From a bacterium (lineage in GTDB: Bacteria; Krumholzibacteriota; Krumholzibacteria; LZORAL124-64-63): a DNA stretch of 7,328 bases. The position numbers and the translations under genes were made by a program. Shown here piece after piece: positions 1 to 7,160 of this stretch. The DNA lies in NCBI GenBank assembly GCA_030592025.1, contig JAUUZX010000062.1, positions 1-7,328 on the forward strand, read 5' to 3'. Under the pieces are notes generated by a model that was not told where the DNA came from, made no database searches, and worked only from the letters and a program-made list of their open reading frames with translations. Position 1 is the stretch's first letter. Each line of letters starts with the position of its first letter.

Positions 1-306
1 CCCGACGATCTGAACCGTGCCTGGGTCCGGCAAGCCCAGCTCGACGCCGAGCGAGGCGTCATCGAGTGCCGCATGTGCAACCGCCCATCGGGGCTGGACG
101 AGACCGTCACACTCTGGCGAAACGGAATGCTCGTCTTCGCGCTCTGTGACCGCTGCGCGGCAGAGCACGACATCCTGCTCCGACCCACCGAGGCCGGGGT
201 CGACGTTCGGGCCCGGCCCCGGACTCCATTGATCGTGCGCGACCCGGGCACCGGCGGTCTGGGCACCAGTCTGAGTTCACATGTGCGTCGGAATCCCCAC
301 GGCTAG
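1..306 (+). CDS. Zinc-ribbon-like phage protein, 5'-truncated (C-terminal 101 residues)
   Basis: The frame is open from the first base of the window to a TAG at 304-306, so the start lies upstream. Two cysteine pairs are visible: CRMC (window codons 23-26) and CDRC (codons 49-52), 22 residues apart. This is the pattern of a four-cysteine zinc ribbon or treble-clef knuckle. The first in-frame ATG (73) falls inside the first pair and would destroy it, so it is unlikely to be the true start. The remaining tail is Arg/Pro/Gly-rich and looks disordered. I do not recognise the family. The gene's 3' end overlaps the minor head protein gene by 26 bases, suggesting one operon with coupled translation. 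In Mu-like gene orders the portal gene often precedes the gpF gene, so this could be a small protein between portal and gpF, or the tail of a larger protein. The metal-site reading is from the motif only. Confidence 0.6.
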   Translation, partial: PDDLNRAWVRQAQLDAERGVIECRMCNRPSGLDETVTLWRNGMLVFALCDRCAAEHDILLRPTEAGVDVRARPRTPLIVRDPGTGGLGTSLSSHVRRNPHG

Positions 307-1369
307 CCCCGGCGACCGCCTGCACCTGCTCTGTAGCGCCCGCGAGGCGGCGGATGAGATCCTGGACCAATACCTCAGGCTTCGCCTCCACAAGGCGATG
401 GACCTGGGAAGCCCAGAGGGCCTGGATCGCGCCGTAGCGCAGATGGCAGCTCGGCTCCGCGCCGAGGTCACAGGGGCCGACGACGCGGCCGTTCGTGCGG
501 CGGTGGCGGTGCTCGATGTAGACTGGGGCAACACCACCGCCTCGCAACGACGAGTGCTTGTCGCCCAGGCCCTGAAGGCAGCAGGACGGAAGGTGGCCAC
601 CGTACCGGGCGCTGTGGAGGCGGTGTTCGGCGAAGCCGCGGATGAGGTGGTCGCAGCCGCCCGGGGGGCCGTGCGACGGGGCCAGCGGATGACAATCGGC
701 GCCGACTTCAATGCCCTGGACCGAAGGATCATCGACTACCTCGGCTCCAGCCAGAGCACCTTCGTGCGGGACGAGTACGGCCGACGCGCCATAGCCTTCA
801 GCACGCGGGCCCGCCGCGTCGTGGCCGAAGGGCTGGAGGCCGGCCTGGGTCGTCATGATATCGCTCGCGACCTGGCGCTGGCCGCGCGGAACACGATCGC
901 CGGCCGCGGGAGCGTCTACTGGGAAGTCGTAGCCAGCTCCTTCATCTCCCAGGGGCGGTCCTTCGGACAGCTCTCAGCCTACGCTGAGGCCGGCATGGAC
1001 CGGTACGTCTTCGAGGCGGTGCTCGACGAGCAGACCACCGAGACCTGCCGATTCCTTCACGGCAAGACCTTCTCGGTGAGCCGCGGGCTCAAGCTCTTCG
1101 AACGCGCCGAGGCAGACCCCGACCGTGTGAAAGACATCCTCCCCTGGGTCCGGGAGTCGCTCGACGCGGAGACGGGACGCAAGTCACTCTACGTCCAGCA
1201 GGCCGGCCAGAAAACCACCATCGCCGAGGTCACCCGTTCGGCCATGGGCACCCGCGATGACCGCGGTGAATTCACTCGCGGCCTAAGCGAACGCAACCTC
1301 TCGGACCTTGGAGCGGCGCTCCCTCCCCTACACGGCCTTTGTCGCAGCACGACCCTCAGTCAAACCTGA
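281..1369 (+). CDS. Minor head protein, Mu gpF / SPP1 gp7-like head morphogenesis family
   Basis: This 362-residue protein ends with the signature of the gpF/gp7 head-morphogenesis family. DEQTTETCRFLHGK lies at residues 249-262, followed about 90 residues later by PPLHGLCRS at 348-356; these conserved Cys/His segments typify the family's C-terminal domain. The N-terminal two thirds is mostly helical in character and rich in Ala, Arg and Glu. Family members are minor capsid components present in few copies, often encoded beside the portal, and act in head assembly or DNA ejection. The ATG at 281 is the first start after an in-frame TGA at 272-274. It overlaps the upstream gene and lacks a strong ribosome-binding site, so translation is probably coupled. 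A later start (Met40, position 398) is possible. The protein stops soon after the Cys motif, as is common in this family. Family assignment is confident; the exact role in this phage is inferred. Confidence 0.82.
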   Translation: MCVGIPTASPGDRLHLLCSAREAADEILDQYLRLRLHKAMDLGSPEGLDRAVAQMAARLRAEVTGADDAAVRAAVAVLDVDWGNTTASQRRVLVAQALKAAGRKVATVPGAVEAVFGEAADEVVAAARGAVRRGQRMTIGADFNALDRRIIDYLGSSQSTFVRDEYGRRAIAFSTRARRVVAEGLEAGLGRHDIARDLALAARNTIAGRGSVYWEVVASSFISQGRSFGQLSAYAEAGMDRYVFEAVLDEQTTETCRFLHGKTFSVSRGLKLFERAEADPDRVKDILPWVRESLDAETGRKSLYVQQAGQKTTIAEVTRSAMGTRDDRGEFTRGLSERNLSDLGAALPPLHGLCRSTTLSQT

Positions 1370-1481
1370 CCTGCGCAGCGCCGAATCCTGGAAACAACCC
1401 CAAACCTCGCACGCACTCCCACTCACTTTTTTCGTTAGACGTGCTGGAAGCCGGTCCCTTTCCGCGGGGTCACATGCTTTG

Positions 1482-1494
1482 CCTTTGTGAAAGG
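1482..1494 (+). promoter_or_regulatory. Small hairpin overlapping the ribosome-binding site of the fusion gene
   Basis: CCTTT (1482-1486) and AAAGG (1490-1494) are perfect inverted complements separated by GTG. The 3' arm is part of the AAAGGAAG ribosome-binding site that ends three bases before the ATG at 1501. Folding would hide the ribosome-binding site. A five-pair stem with a three-base loop is marginal, so a regulatory role is only a possibility. Confidence 0.3.
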
Positions 1495-1497
1495 AAG
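1490..1497 (+). promoter_or_regulatory. Ribosome-binding site setting the start at 1501
   Basis: AAAGGAAG at 1490-1497 is followed by ACC and the ATG at 1501. It is the only good site in the region, so it decides the start over the in-frame ATGs at 1339 and 1474. From 1501 the protein also begins at a sensible distance before methyltransferase motifs. Confidence 0.7.
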
Positions 1498-1500
1498 ACC

Positions 1501-2973
1501 ATGCCCGACGTCAGTACTGAAATCGATCAGCGCGCGATGCGCGCAACGACCAACGCGCGGGTGGTCCTGGCTGGGCTGGCGCCTGCAGCCATTGAGAAAA
1601 CTCTCTGGGGCTCGCCGGCGGGCAAGAAGCGGCTGGCCAAGCGACTGGTGGCGATGCTGCCGCCGCACACGACCTACGTGGAACCGTTCTGCGGGAGCGC
1701 GGCGGTGCTGTTCGCCAAGGATCGGTCCCGGGTTGAGGTAATCAACGACGCGGATGTGGAGTTGGCCCAGGCGTATCGGCTGGTGAAGCGAATGACCACG
1801 GACCAGGTGGCGCGACTGAAGAGAATGCGATGGGTGGGGGACCGGGCGACCTACAAGCGGCTACTGGACTCGAAACCCAAGAGTGATGTGGAGAAGCTGT
1901 ACCGGTTCCTCTACGTGACGCACTTCTCGTACGGGAAAATGCGCGGCCGGAGTTTCAGCCCCTCTGGGCAGGGTGTGATCGCCCGGTCGGTGGATCGACT
2001 CGAGACCCATGCGCCGCGGCTGAAGCATGTGCGGGTCTACGACGGGGACTACCTCCGGGTGGTCCGGAAGTACGACGGACCGAACACGGCGTTTTTCCTG
2101 GACCCACCCTACCCTGGCTATGACGTGGCCGTGGGGGAGTCGAAGTTCGACGAGGAGCGGTTCTTCGAGGTTCTGAAATCCATCAAGGGCAAGTTCCTGA
2201 TGACCTACGGCATCCGGGGAAAGCTCCCGGGTCTACTCAAGGGGTCGAGCTTCCACGTCAAACGGATCAAGACTCCGAGAACTATTCGTTCCATGAGGGG
2301 CGTGGGCGGACCGAAGACGCTGACTCAGCTCCTGGTCACGAACTACACGCCAGTGAAGAAGCAGCTCAAGGCGCTGGAGGGCGAAGGATGGGAGGTAGAG
2401 GACGAGAAGCCTGGCGAGGACGTAGACAAGAGCATTGACTCGAGCATGGAAGCGGACGCGGACGTGGATGTCGACGCGGACGTGAACGCGGATGTCGACA
2501 CGGACTCTCGGGTGGTGCCGAACAGCGACGACGGTAAGGCCCAGGCCTCCTTCTCGAGGACCAGCCCGCTGATCAAGGGCGTGGATCCTCAGGACGAACG
2601 GTACGTCCTTGGCGTCGTACTCGAGCCTGAGATGGTGGACGCCCAGGGGGACATCTACTCTGCGGAGGAGATCCGGCAGGCCGCTCACCGGTTCATGGAG
2701 GAGTTCGGTGGGCTGGGCCTCATGCACCGACTTCAGGTCAACGGGCAAGTGCGGATCCTGGAGAGCTACCTGGCGCCAGTGGACCTGGAGGTCGGCGGCG
2801 TGAAGGTCCGCCGGGGAACCTGGCTGCTGGCGGTGCGGATCCTGTCGGACGCGCTGTGGGAGCAGGTCAAGGACGGCACCCTCGGAGGCTTCAGCATCGG
2901 CGGTTCTGCCCGTCCCATCCCCGAGACGGCTACCGGCGCCCAAGCGCCTGCCGATGCTCAGGAGGCCGCCTGA
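1501..2973 (+). CDS. Fusion: D12-class DNA adenine methyltransferase + XkdF-like prohead protease
   Basis: A 490-residue two-domain protein. Residues about 30-283 form a Dam/D12-class N6-adenine DNA methyltransferase. They include a [10 protein letters not shown] helix near 41-50, the AdoMet-binding motif [11 protein letters not shown] (61-71), an acidic INDADVEL segment, the catalytic DPPY (201-204) and the closing LLVTNY (277-282). All key elements look intact. Residues about 284-365 are a charged linker with alternating Asp (about 318-335). Residues about 366-476 match the XkdF-type putative phage serine protease (Peptidase_S78_2): [20 protein letters not shown] at the front, GLMHR with a candidate catalytic His409, [11 protein letters not shown], and GGFSIGG with candidate Ser465. 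The protease would mature the procapsid and cut scaffold. The methyltransferase would modify phage or host DNA, its target site unknown. The gene stands exactly where a prohead protease belongs, directly before scaffold and capsid. The methyltransferase part looks richer in Lys and in GTG/GGG codons than the neighbouring genes, hinting at acquisition. Domain calls are confident; activities are inferred from motifs. Confidence 0.88.
   Translation: MPDVSTEIDQRAMRATTNARVVLAGLAPAAIEKTLWGSPAGKKRLAKRLVAMLPPHTTYVEPFCGSAAVLFAKDRSRVEVINDADVELAQAYRLVKRMTTDQVARLKRMRWVGDRATYKRLLDSKPKSDVEKLYRFLYVTHFSYGKMRGRSFSPSGQGVIARSVDRLETHAPRLKHVRVYDGDYLRVVRKYDGPNTAFFLDPPYPGYDVAVGESKFDEERFFEVLKSIKGKFLMTYGIRGKLPGLLKGSSFHVKRIKTPRTIRSMRGVGGPKTLTQLLVTNYTPVKKQLKALEGEGWEVEDEKPGEDVDKSIDSSMEADADVDVDADVNADVDTDSRVVPNSDDGKAQASFSRTSPLIKGVDPQDERYVLGVVLEPEMVDAQGDIYSAEEIRQAAHRFMEEFGGLGLMHRLQVNGQVRILESYLAPVDLEVGGVKVRRGTWLLAVRILSDALWEQVKDGTLGGFSIGGSARPIPETATGAQAPADAQEAA
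2452..2505 (+). repeat. Degenerate tandem repeat encoding the Asp-rich linker
   Basis: Short GCGGAC / GTGGATGTCGAC-type units recur in tandem and encode an alternating pattern of Asp with Ala, Val, Asn or Thr (residues 318-335). GATGTCGAC occurs twice exactly, at 2467-2475 and 2491-2499. The array lies precisely between the methyltransferase and the protease domain, so it probably expands and contracts as a flexible spacer. Confidence 0.75.
2960..2965 (+). promoter_or_regulatory. Ribosome-binding site with TGATG coupling, sets the start at 2973
   Basis: AGGAGG lies seven bases before the ATG at 2973, inside the end of the fusion gene. Its stop TGA (2971-2973) shares one base with the ATG. 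This strongly supports 2973 over the longer in-frame opening at 2856 and implies translational coupling of protease and scaffold. Confidence 0.8.
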
Positions 2974-3986
2974 TGCCAGTGCCTCCATCGCAGGACCGGG
3001 TGATGCGCCTGATCGAGATGATCGTCGAAGAGGTCTCCATTGTGGACCGGGCGGCTAACAAGCACCGCTTTCTCATCGTGAAAAGGAGCGAAGAAATGGA
3101 CGACACGACGACCGGGGCCGACCCGACCGAGACCGACCTGAACGCCTCCGGCGAGTCCGGGGACGGCAGCGGAGAGGCGACGCCGCCCGATACGGGAGAC
3201 GGCAGCGCTGGCGGGGATCCCCACAGCGACGACAGCAACGGCCCACTGGCCACCACCGTGGCCGCCCTGGAGGGGCTGACCGAGGCGGTGGAGCTGCTGG
3301 CCGCGCAGGAAGGCGAGGCCGCCGTGCCGCGGTTGGCCGAGCTCGCCGGCGAGCTGCTGACAGCGGCCGAAGCCCTGGCCGCAGCGGCCCGCTCCCAGGA
3401 CGGCAGTGCGGACAGCGCAAGCACCACGACCACCGCAGGCGCCCAAAGCACTGCGAGCCCTGCCGACACCGCAGGCACTGGACACCCGGCCGATACCGCT
3501 CACGTCACTGGCGAGGTTGGCGGTACACCTGCGGCCAAGCCCGGCACCGACGACGCCGCGTCTCCCAATGCAGGGCCCAATCGGCTCTCCGCGACGGTGA
3601 CGGCGATCCGCACCGCGCTCCAGCAGGTAAACGCCACGCTCGCGCCGCAGGCCCCGAGCCCCACCGCAAAGGCGGCGCCGGACGGCGCATCCGGCGGCGC
3701 ATCCGGCGGCGCGTCTGGCGGTGGGGCTGGCGGAACACCGGCTCAGATCGCCGAGCAGCTCGCCCTGGTAGTACGTGCCCTGCAGACCCTCACCGGGTCG
3801 GTCAAGGAGCAACAGCAGCGCCTGACCCGGCTGGAGAAACGCTCCGGCCTACCCAACAGCCAGCCAGGAGGCGAGCACGCCCCGGCCGCGGGACCGCCTG
3901 CCGGGAGCTGGCCGCTGGACCTCAACCAGCCCGTGGACCGTGAGAGCGTCGACAAATCCGTCTCCTTCCACGACCCAAGCGCCTGA
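2973..3986 (+). CDS. Scaffold-like phage head protein with N-terminal VDRxAN...FLxxKR module
   Basis: A 337-residue acidic, low-complexity protein. Residues 19-38 carry [16 protein letters not shown] plus IVKR, a segment I know from phage proteins encoded with XkdF-type proteases, including the N-terminus of Firmicutes XkdF proteins. After it come a Ser/Gly/Asp/Glu-rich stretch (about 40-90), an Ala/Leu-rich helix (about 92-140), a Thr/Ala/Pro/Gly-rich disordered part, a short helix (about 204-225), a Gly-Ala-Ser repeat (about 238-253), a coiled-coil-like helix (about 256-290) and a polar tail. Helices joined by disordered linkers between protease and capsid genes are the expected build of a scaffolding protein, which guides capsid assembly and is then degraded. 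Function is inferred from position and composition, not from a recognised scaffold family. The gene is coupled to the upstream protease by a TGATG overlap, and an internal start at 3096 may produce a shorter form. Confidence 0.7.
   Translation: MPVPPSQDRVMRLIEMIVEEVSIVDRAANKHRFLIVKRSEEMDDTTTGADPTETDLNASGESGDGSGEATPPDTGDGSAGGDPHSDDSNGPLATTVAALEGLTEAVELLAAQEGEAAVPRLAELAGELLTAAEALAAAARSQDGSADSASTTTTAGAQSTASPADTAGTGHPADTAHVTGEVGGTPAAKPGTDDAASPNAGPNRLSATVTAIRTALQQVNATLAPQAPSPTAKAAPDGASGGASGGASGGGAGGTPAQIAEQLALVVRALQTLTGSVKEQQQRLTRLEKRSGLPNSQPGGEHAPAAGPPAGSWPLDLNQPVDRESVDKSVSFHDPSA
3081..3098 (+). promoter_or_regulatory. Candidate internal translation start inside the scaffold gene
   Basis: AAAAGGAG (3081-3088) sits seven bases before an in-frame ATG at 3096 (Met42), a textbook initiation arrangement. 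It resembles the GTGAAAGGA-type sites before the fusion gene and the AAAGGAA before the capsid gene. Initiation here would give a 296-residue protein without the VDRxAN module. Codons for Lys-Arg-Ser-Glu-Glu can produce this by chance, so translation from it is unproven. Confidence 0.45.
3684..3731 (+). repeat. 12-base tandem repeat encoding Gly-Ala-Ser-Gly units
   Basis: GGCGCATCCGGC occurs twice exactly (3684-3695 and 3696-3707). A two-mismatch copy (3708-3719) and a more diverged copy (3720-3731) follow. The array encodes a flexible Gly/Ala/Ser linker just ahead of the C-terminal coiled-coil-like helix of the scaffold-like protein. Such arrays change copy number easily. Confidence 0.85.
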
Positions 3987-4000
3987 GAAAGGAACCGAGC

Positions 4001-4939
4001 ATGAGCCACATGTCCAACCGTACCATCCTGGAGAAGGCCGATTTCGCCCTCTCCCACCTGGTGAGCAACGGCGGTTTGCTTCACCCGACGCAGTCCAAGA
4101 AGTTCATGCGTCTGACCACCACGGACTCCGTGCTGCTCGTCCAGGTCACCTACCGCCCCATGAGCCGGGCGCGCGAGGACATCGACCAGATCGCCTTCGG
4201 CAGCCGGGTGCTGCGCGCGGCCCAGGAGATGACTGCACTCTCCCAGGCCGACCGTACCGTGCCGGACATCTCCAAAGTGGAGCTAGACGCCCAGGAGTTC
4301 ATCGGCGAGGTGAACCTCTCGGACCGGGTGCTCGAGGAGAACATCGAGCAGGGCGACCTGCGCCAGACCATCATGCAGCTGCTCGGCCCGGCTGTCGGCC
4401 GCGACCTGGAGGAAGTCGCCATCAACGGCGACAAGACCTCGGCGGACGCGTTCCTGGCCCAGCTCGACGGGATCCTGGTCCAGGCCCAGTCCAACATCGT
4501 GGACGCGGCCGGCGCCCCCGTGGACGACCAGCTGTTCCACGACATGATGAAGGCGCTGCCACCGCGCTTTCGCAAAAACAAGCGCCAGCTCCGCTTCTAT
4601 ACGTCCGAGGACGCCGAGGCGAACCTGCGCCGCTTCCGCGCGCAGCGGGAGACCGCCCTGGGGGACAAGTACCTGGAGACGGACACGCCGATCCTCGCGG
4701 CGGGCTCGCCTGTGGTGCCCGTGCCGCTCTTCCCCGAGGATCTGGGCCCGGGCCTGAACCAGACGGTCGCGATCCTCACGCACCCCAAGAACATCGTGGT
4801 GGGTGTGCGCCGCAAGATCCGCATCGAGTGGGAGCGGTCCATCCGCCGGCGTGCGCTGGCCATCGTGGTGACCATGGAGGCGGACGTGAAGTTCTCCGAG
4901 GAGGAGGGGGTCGTCAAGGCCATCAACGTCCAGCTGTGA
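4001..4939 (+). CDS. Major capsid protein, HK97-fold, XkdG-like
   Basis: The 312-residue protein follows the protease and scaffold genes, where the major capsid gene belongs. Internal features fit HK97-fold capsid proteins. An acidic helix leads into AINGDKTS (140-147), then AFLAQLDGI (150-158), matching the frequent INGDT...LDG segment. The C-terminal half has alternating strands with VAILTHPKNIVVGVRRKIRIE and a late VVTMEADVKFSEEEGVVKAINVQL-like closing strand, typical of the P-domain end. The N-terminus is short, with no long delta-domain, agreeing with a separate scaffold gene upstream. The ATG at 4001 is chosen because AAAGGAA (3988-3993) lies seven bases before it; the in-frame ATG at 4010 is too far from that site. 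It would form the icosahedral shell. The fold call rests on motifs and order; alignment to a specific homologue was not possible here. Confidence 0.82.
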   Translation: MSHMSNRTILEKADFALSHLVSNGGLLHPTQSKKFMRLTTTDSVLLVQVTYRPMSRAREDIDQIAFGSRVLRAAQEMTALSQADRTVPDISKVELDAQEFIGEVNLSDRVLEENIEQGDLRQTIMQLLGPAVGRDLEEVAINGDKTSADAFLAQLDGILVQAQSNIVDAAGAPVDDQLFHDMMKALPPRFRKNKRQLRFYTSEDAEANLRRFRAQRETALGDKYLETDTPILAAGSPVVPVPLFPEDLGPGLNQTVAILTHPKNIVVGVRRKIRIEWERSIRRRALAIVVTMEADVKFSEEEGVVKAINVQL

Positions 4940-5017
4940 TTCCCTGACCAGTTTCTCTGATTTTTCTAGAAGCCGCCCCGAAGCCCAGCGGGTTTCCGGG
5001 CACTTGAAGGAGTCGAC
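4940..5017 (+). other. Short intergenic gap after the capsid gene
   Basis: This 78-base gap contains an AT-richer patch with a T-run (about 4961-4966) and a weak CCCG/CGGG inverted pair (4977-4980 with 4989-4992) followed by TTT. It is too weak to call a terminator, though partial attenuation after the abundant capsid transcript is conceivable. The gap ends in AAGGAG (5007-5012), five bases before the next ATG. Confidence 0.4.
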
Positions 5018-5389
5018 ATGGACAGTTTGCTTGTACGCATCAAGCCCCGCGACCCGCACCGTGGCCATGTGCTGCGCCGGTTCGTCTACCGGGGCATCCG
5101 GTTTGAGGAGGGTAAGGGCTGGTATCAGGTGAGCCAGGAGGTTGGTGAGTACCTGCGCGACACGCGCCAGCGCGCGAACGACCTACGTTCGCCCTTGGCC
5201 TTCGACGTGTGCACCGAGGCCGAAGCCACGGCGCTCGACAAGCAGGAGACCGAGGCGAACAAACCAGCACGCCCGGCGGACAAGGCCCGCGTGACGGCGG
5301 CCCGCGAGGGACCGCCGCCGCTGCCCGATGATGCTCGGGAAGACGGGGCGAAGAGCGGCGGCAAGCGCGGCCGAAAGGGCTCGAGCTAA
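5018..5389 (+). CDS. Small phage protein with basic tail, located after the capsid gene
   Basis: A 123-residue protein with a clear ribosome-binding site (AAGGAG, five-base spacer). The N-terminal half (about 1-65) looks folded: [20 protein letters not shown], then a [14 protein letters not shown] stretch and EYLRDTRQ, ending with [12 protein letters not shown]. The C-terminal half is charged, Ala/Pro/Lys/Arg-rich and ends in a Gly-Lys-Arg cluster, so it is probably disordered and may touch nucleic acid or the inner capsid surface. The N-terminal pattern reminds me of small proteins encoded between capsid and head-tail connector genes in other phages, but I know no assigned function. Its position suggests a capsid-associated or head-joining role. 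It ends one base before the next start. Confidence 0.7.
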   Translation: MDSLLVRIKPRDPHRGHVLRRFVYRGIRFEEGKGWYQVSQEVGEYLRDTRQRANDLRSPLAFDVCTEAEATALDKQETEANKPARPADKARVTAAREGPPPLPDDAREDGAKSGGKRGRKGSS

Positions 5390-5390
5390 G

Positions 5391-6029
5391 ATGTACGCCA
5401 CCGTGGCCGATCTGCGCGCCGAGGGAGTGACCGAGGCGCAGACCTCGACCGACCGCCTCGATTCGCTGATCGAGGAGGCGAGCCGGGAGATCGACCAGGT
5501 GACCGGCTGGTTCTTCGAGCCGCGGGTGGCCACCTACCGGCTCGATGGCCACGGCACGCCGAGCCTCGAACCCCCTGTCCCGCCGATCCGCCTCACCCGG
5601 CTCACCATTGACGGCAGCAGGATGCAGCGGGACGCCAGCCATCTGCAGATCGTCGGGGCGCCGGTGGAACCAGGGTTCGATGCGCCGCGCCTCACGCTCC
5701 TCGATGGGCGTCGCTTTTCGCGAGGAACGGCCAACGTCGTGGTCCAGGGAACCTGGGGCTACACCGAAAACAACGGTACGATCACCGGCCGCACGCCGCT
5801 GGCCATCCGCCGCGCCTGCATCCTACTCGTGCTGCGGTGGCTCCCTTTGATGGGGGACGCAGACGACGCGGGCGAGGCCCGTGATCGCTGGCGCATCATC
5901 GCGGAGAAGACCCGAGACCAGAGCTATAGGCTCGACCGTCCCGGCGACCCGGGACCGCTTACGGGCGACCCAGAGATCGATCGTATCCTGATGCGCTTCC
6001 GCCGCCCGGCCGGGCTGGGATCGGCTTGA
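5391..6029 (+). CDS. Head-tail connector (adaptor) protein, gp6-like
   Basis: A 212-residue protein. Its N-terminus has the typical adaptor pattern: [12 protein letters not shown], then an amphipathic helix with [19 protein letters not shown] (26-44), and RLDG followed by [12 protein letters not shown]. This is the usual helix, aromatic-Pro and strand arrangement of small phage connector proteins that bind under the portal ring. A central WGYT segment and a helical C-terminal part with [12 protein letters not shown] follow. The ATG at 5391 was chosen over the in-frame ATG at 5328 because the former gives the family-like MYATVADLR start, comes just after the previous stop, and has a GAAAGGG site upstream, although about 10 bases away. 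The long C-terminal segment after about residue 150 is less typical. The role in head-tail joining is inferred from sequence pattern and gene order. Confidence 0.75.
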   Translation: MYATVADLRAEGVTEAQTSTDRLDSLIEEASREIDQVTGWFFEPRVATYRLDGHGTPSLEPPVPPIRLTRLTIDGSRMQRDASHLQIVGAPVEPGFDAPRLTLLDGRRFSRGTANVVVQGTWGYTENNGTITGRTPLAIRRACILLVLRWLPLMGDADDAGEARDRWRIIAEKTRDQSYRLDRPGDPGPLTGDPEIDRILMRFRRPAGLGSA

Positions 6030-6562
6030 TGCGCGGCCGGCTGATCTTCAAGTTCCTCGCCGAGCTCCACCGACTCGACGCCGCCGCAACGGCGAGCACC
6101 GACCCAGACGGGCCCGGGCCGCTCGTCAGCGGCTACGACCCGGACTTCAACGAGCCCGTGCGGGTGGACCTGAACGACGACGGCCTGGGCGAGCCGATAC
6201 GAAGGGAGCACCGGCCCGTCCGGCTGCCCTGCCAGGTGGAGCCCGAGGTGCTGGAGGAGCTACGGATGCTCCCGGCGGGTCAGTCCCCGAAGTTGCGGCT
6301 CCGCCTGGCGTTTCACTTCCGCGACCTGGAACGCCTGGGCCTTGTGCACGCCGCCACCGGCGCGCCGCTCATCCAGCCGGCCGATCGGTTGGGCGCCCTG
6401 TTTGAGCGCCAGGGTGAGCTGGTGCAGGCCTTCCGCAACCCACCCGGGCTCTTCGTTACCGGAGTCCGAGCTACCGGCTTCGGGCTCGGCCGAGCACGAC
6501 CGCGCAGAAACCTGCTCCTGGTCGTCTTCGAGGACCGGCAGCGCGCCGCAAGGAGACGCTGA
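6029..6562 (+). CDS. Unrecognised phage protein in head-closure position
   Basis: A 177-residue protein starting at the ATG of a TGATG overlap with the adaptor gene, so it is translationally coupled. A TTG directly before it (6026) is a weaker option. I recognise no family motif. The protein has a helical start (RGRLIFKFLAELHRLDA), a polar region with SGYDPDFNEPVRVDLNDDG, and a strand-rich centre (RPVRLPCQVEPEV, KLRLRLAFHFRDLERLGL). It then has ALFERQGELVQAF and a basic C-terminus. It sits between the adaptor and a gp10-like protein, where stopper or closure proteins are usually encoded; the mainly beta-strand centre is compatible with that. Function is inferred from position only. Confidence 0.65.
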   Translation: MRGRLIFKFLAELHRLDAAATASTDPDGPGPLVSGYDPDFNEPVRVDLNDDGLGEPIRREHRPVRLPCQVEPEVLEELRMLPAGQSPKLRLRLAFHFRDLERLGLVHAATGAPLIQPADRLGALFERQGELVQAFRNPPGLFVTGVRATGFGLGRARPRRNLLLVVFEDRQRAARRR

Positions 6563-6565
6563 GCC

Positions 6566-7159
<594 letters not shown>

Positions 7160-7160
7160 C

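Larger units (their letters stand above)
1370..1500 (+). other. Leader between minor head gene and methyltransferase-protease gene
   Basis: This 131-base stretch is one of only two real gaps in the operon and is visibly less GC-rich than its surroundings, with a T-run near 1428-1433. It stays open in the frame of the downstream gene from an ATG at 1339, with another in-frame ATG at 1474. The peptide this would add is Pro/His/Cys-rich and does not look like phage coding sequence, and neither ATG has a good ribosome-binding site. I treat the stretch as untranslated leader. I could not identify convincing -35/-10 boxes or a factor-independent terminator in it. Confidence 0.5.

Noticed and set aside
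1339..1500. N-terminal extension of the methyltransferase-protease fusion from the ATG at 1339
   Set aside because: There is no ribosome-binding site, it overlaps the minor head gene, and the extra residues are Pro/His/Cys-rich and unlike any methyltransferase N-terminus. The ATG at 1501 has a strong site.
3940..4947. A 335-codon open frame overlapping the capsid gene in another + frame
   Set aside because: Its product is a Pro/Arg/Gly/His-rich low-complexity sequence typical of an out-of-frame reading of a GC-rich gene. The capsid frame has the recognised motifs and the ribosome-binding site.
4977..4995. Possible factor-independent terminator after the capsid gene
   Set aside because: The stem is only four pairs with an eight-base loop and three Ts, too weak to call.
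4283..5068. Long open frame on the - strand across the capsid gene (and similar ones at 107-856, 2233-2988, 2958-3812, 6313-7008)
   Set aside because: These are antisense frames in GC-rich coding DNA, with no domain motif that I recognise. They lie opposite well-supported + strand genes.
5328..5390. Earlier in-frame start for the head-tail adaptor
   Set aside because: It would overlap the preceding gene by about 60 bases and add a basic Ala/Arg-rich segment not typical of adaptors. The ATG at 5391 gives the family-like N-terminus.
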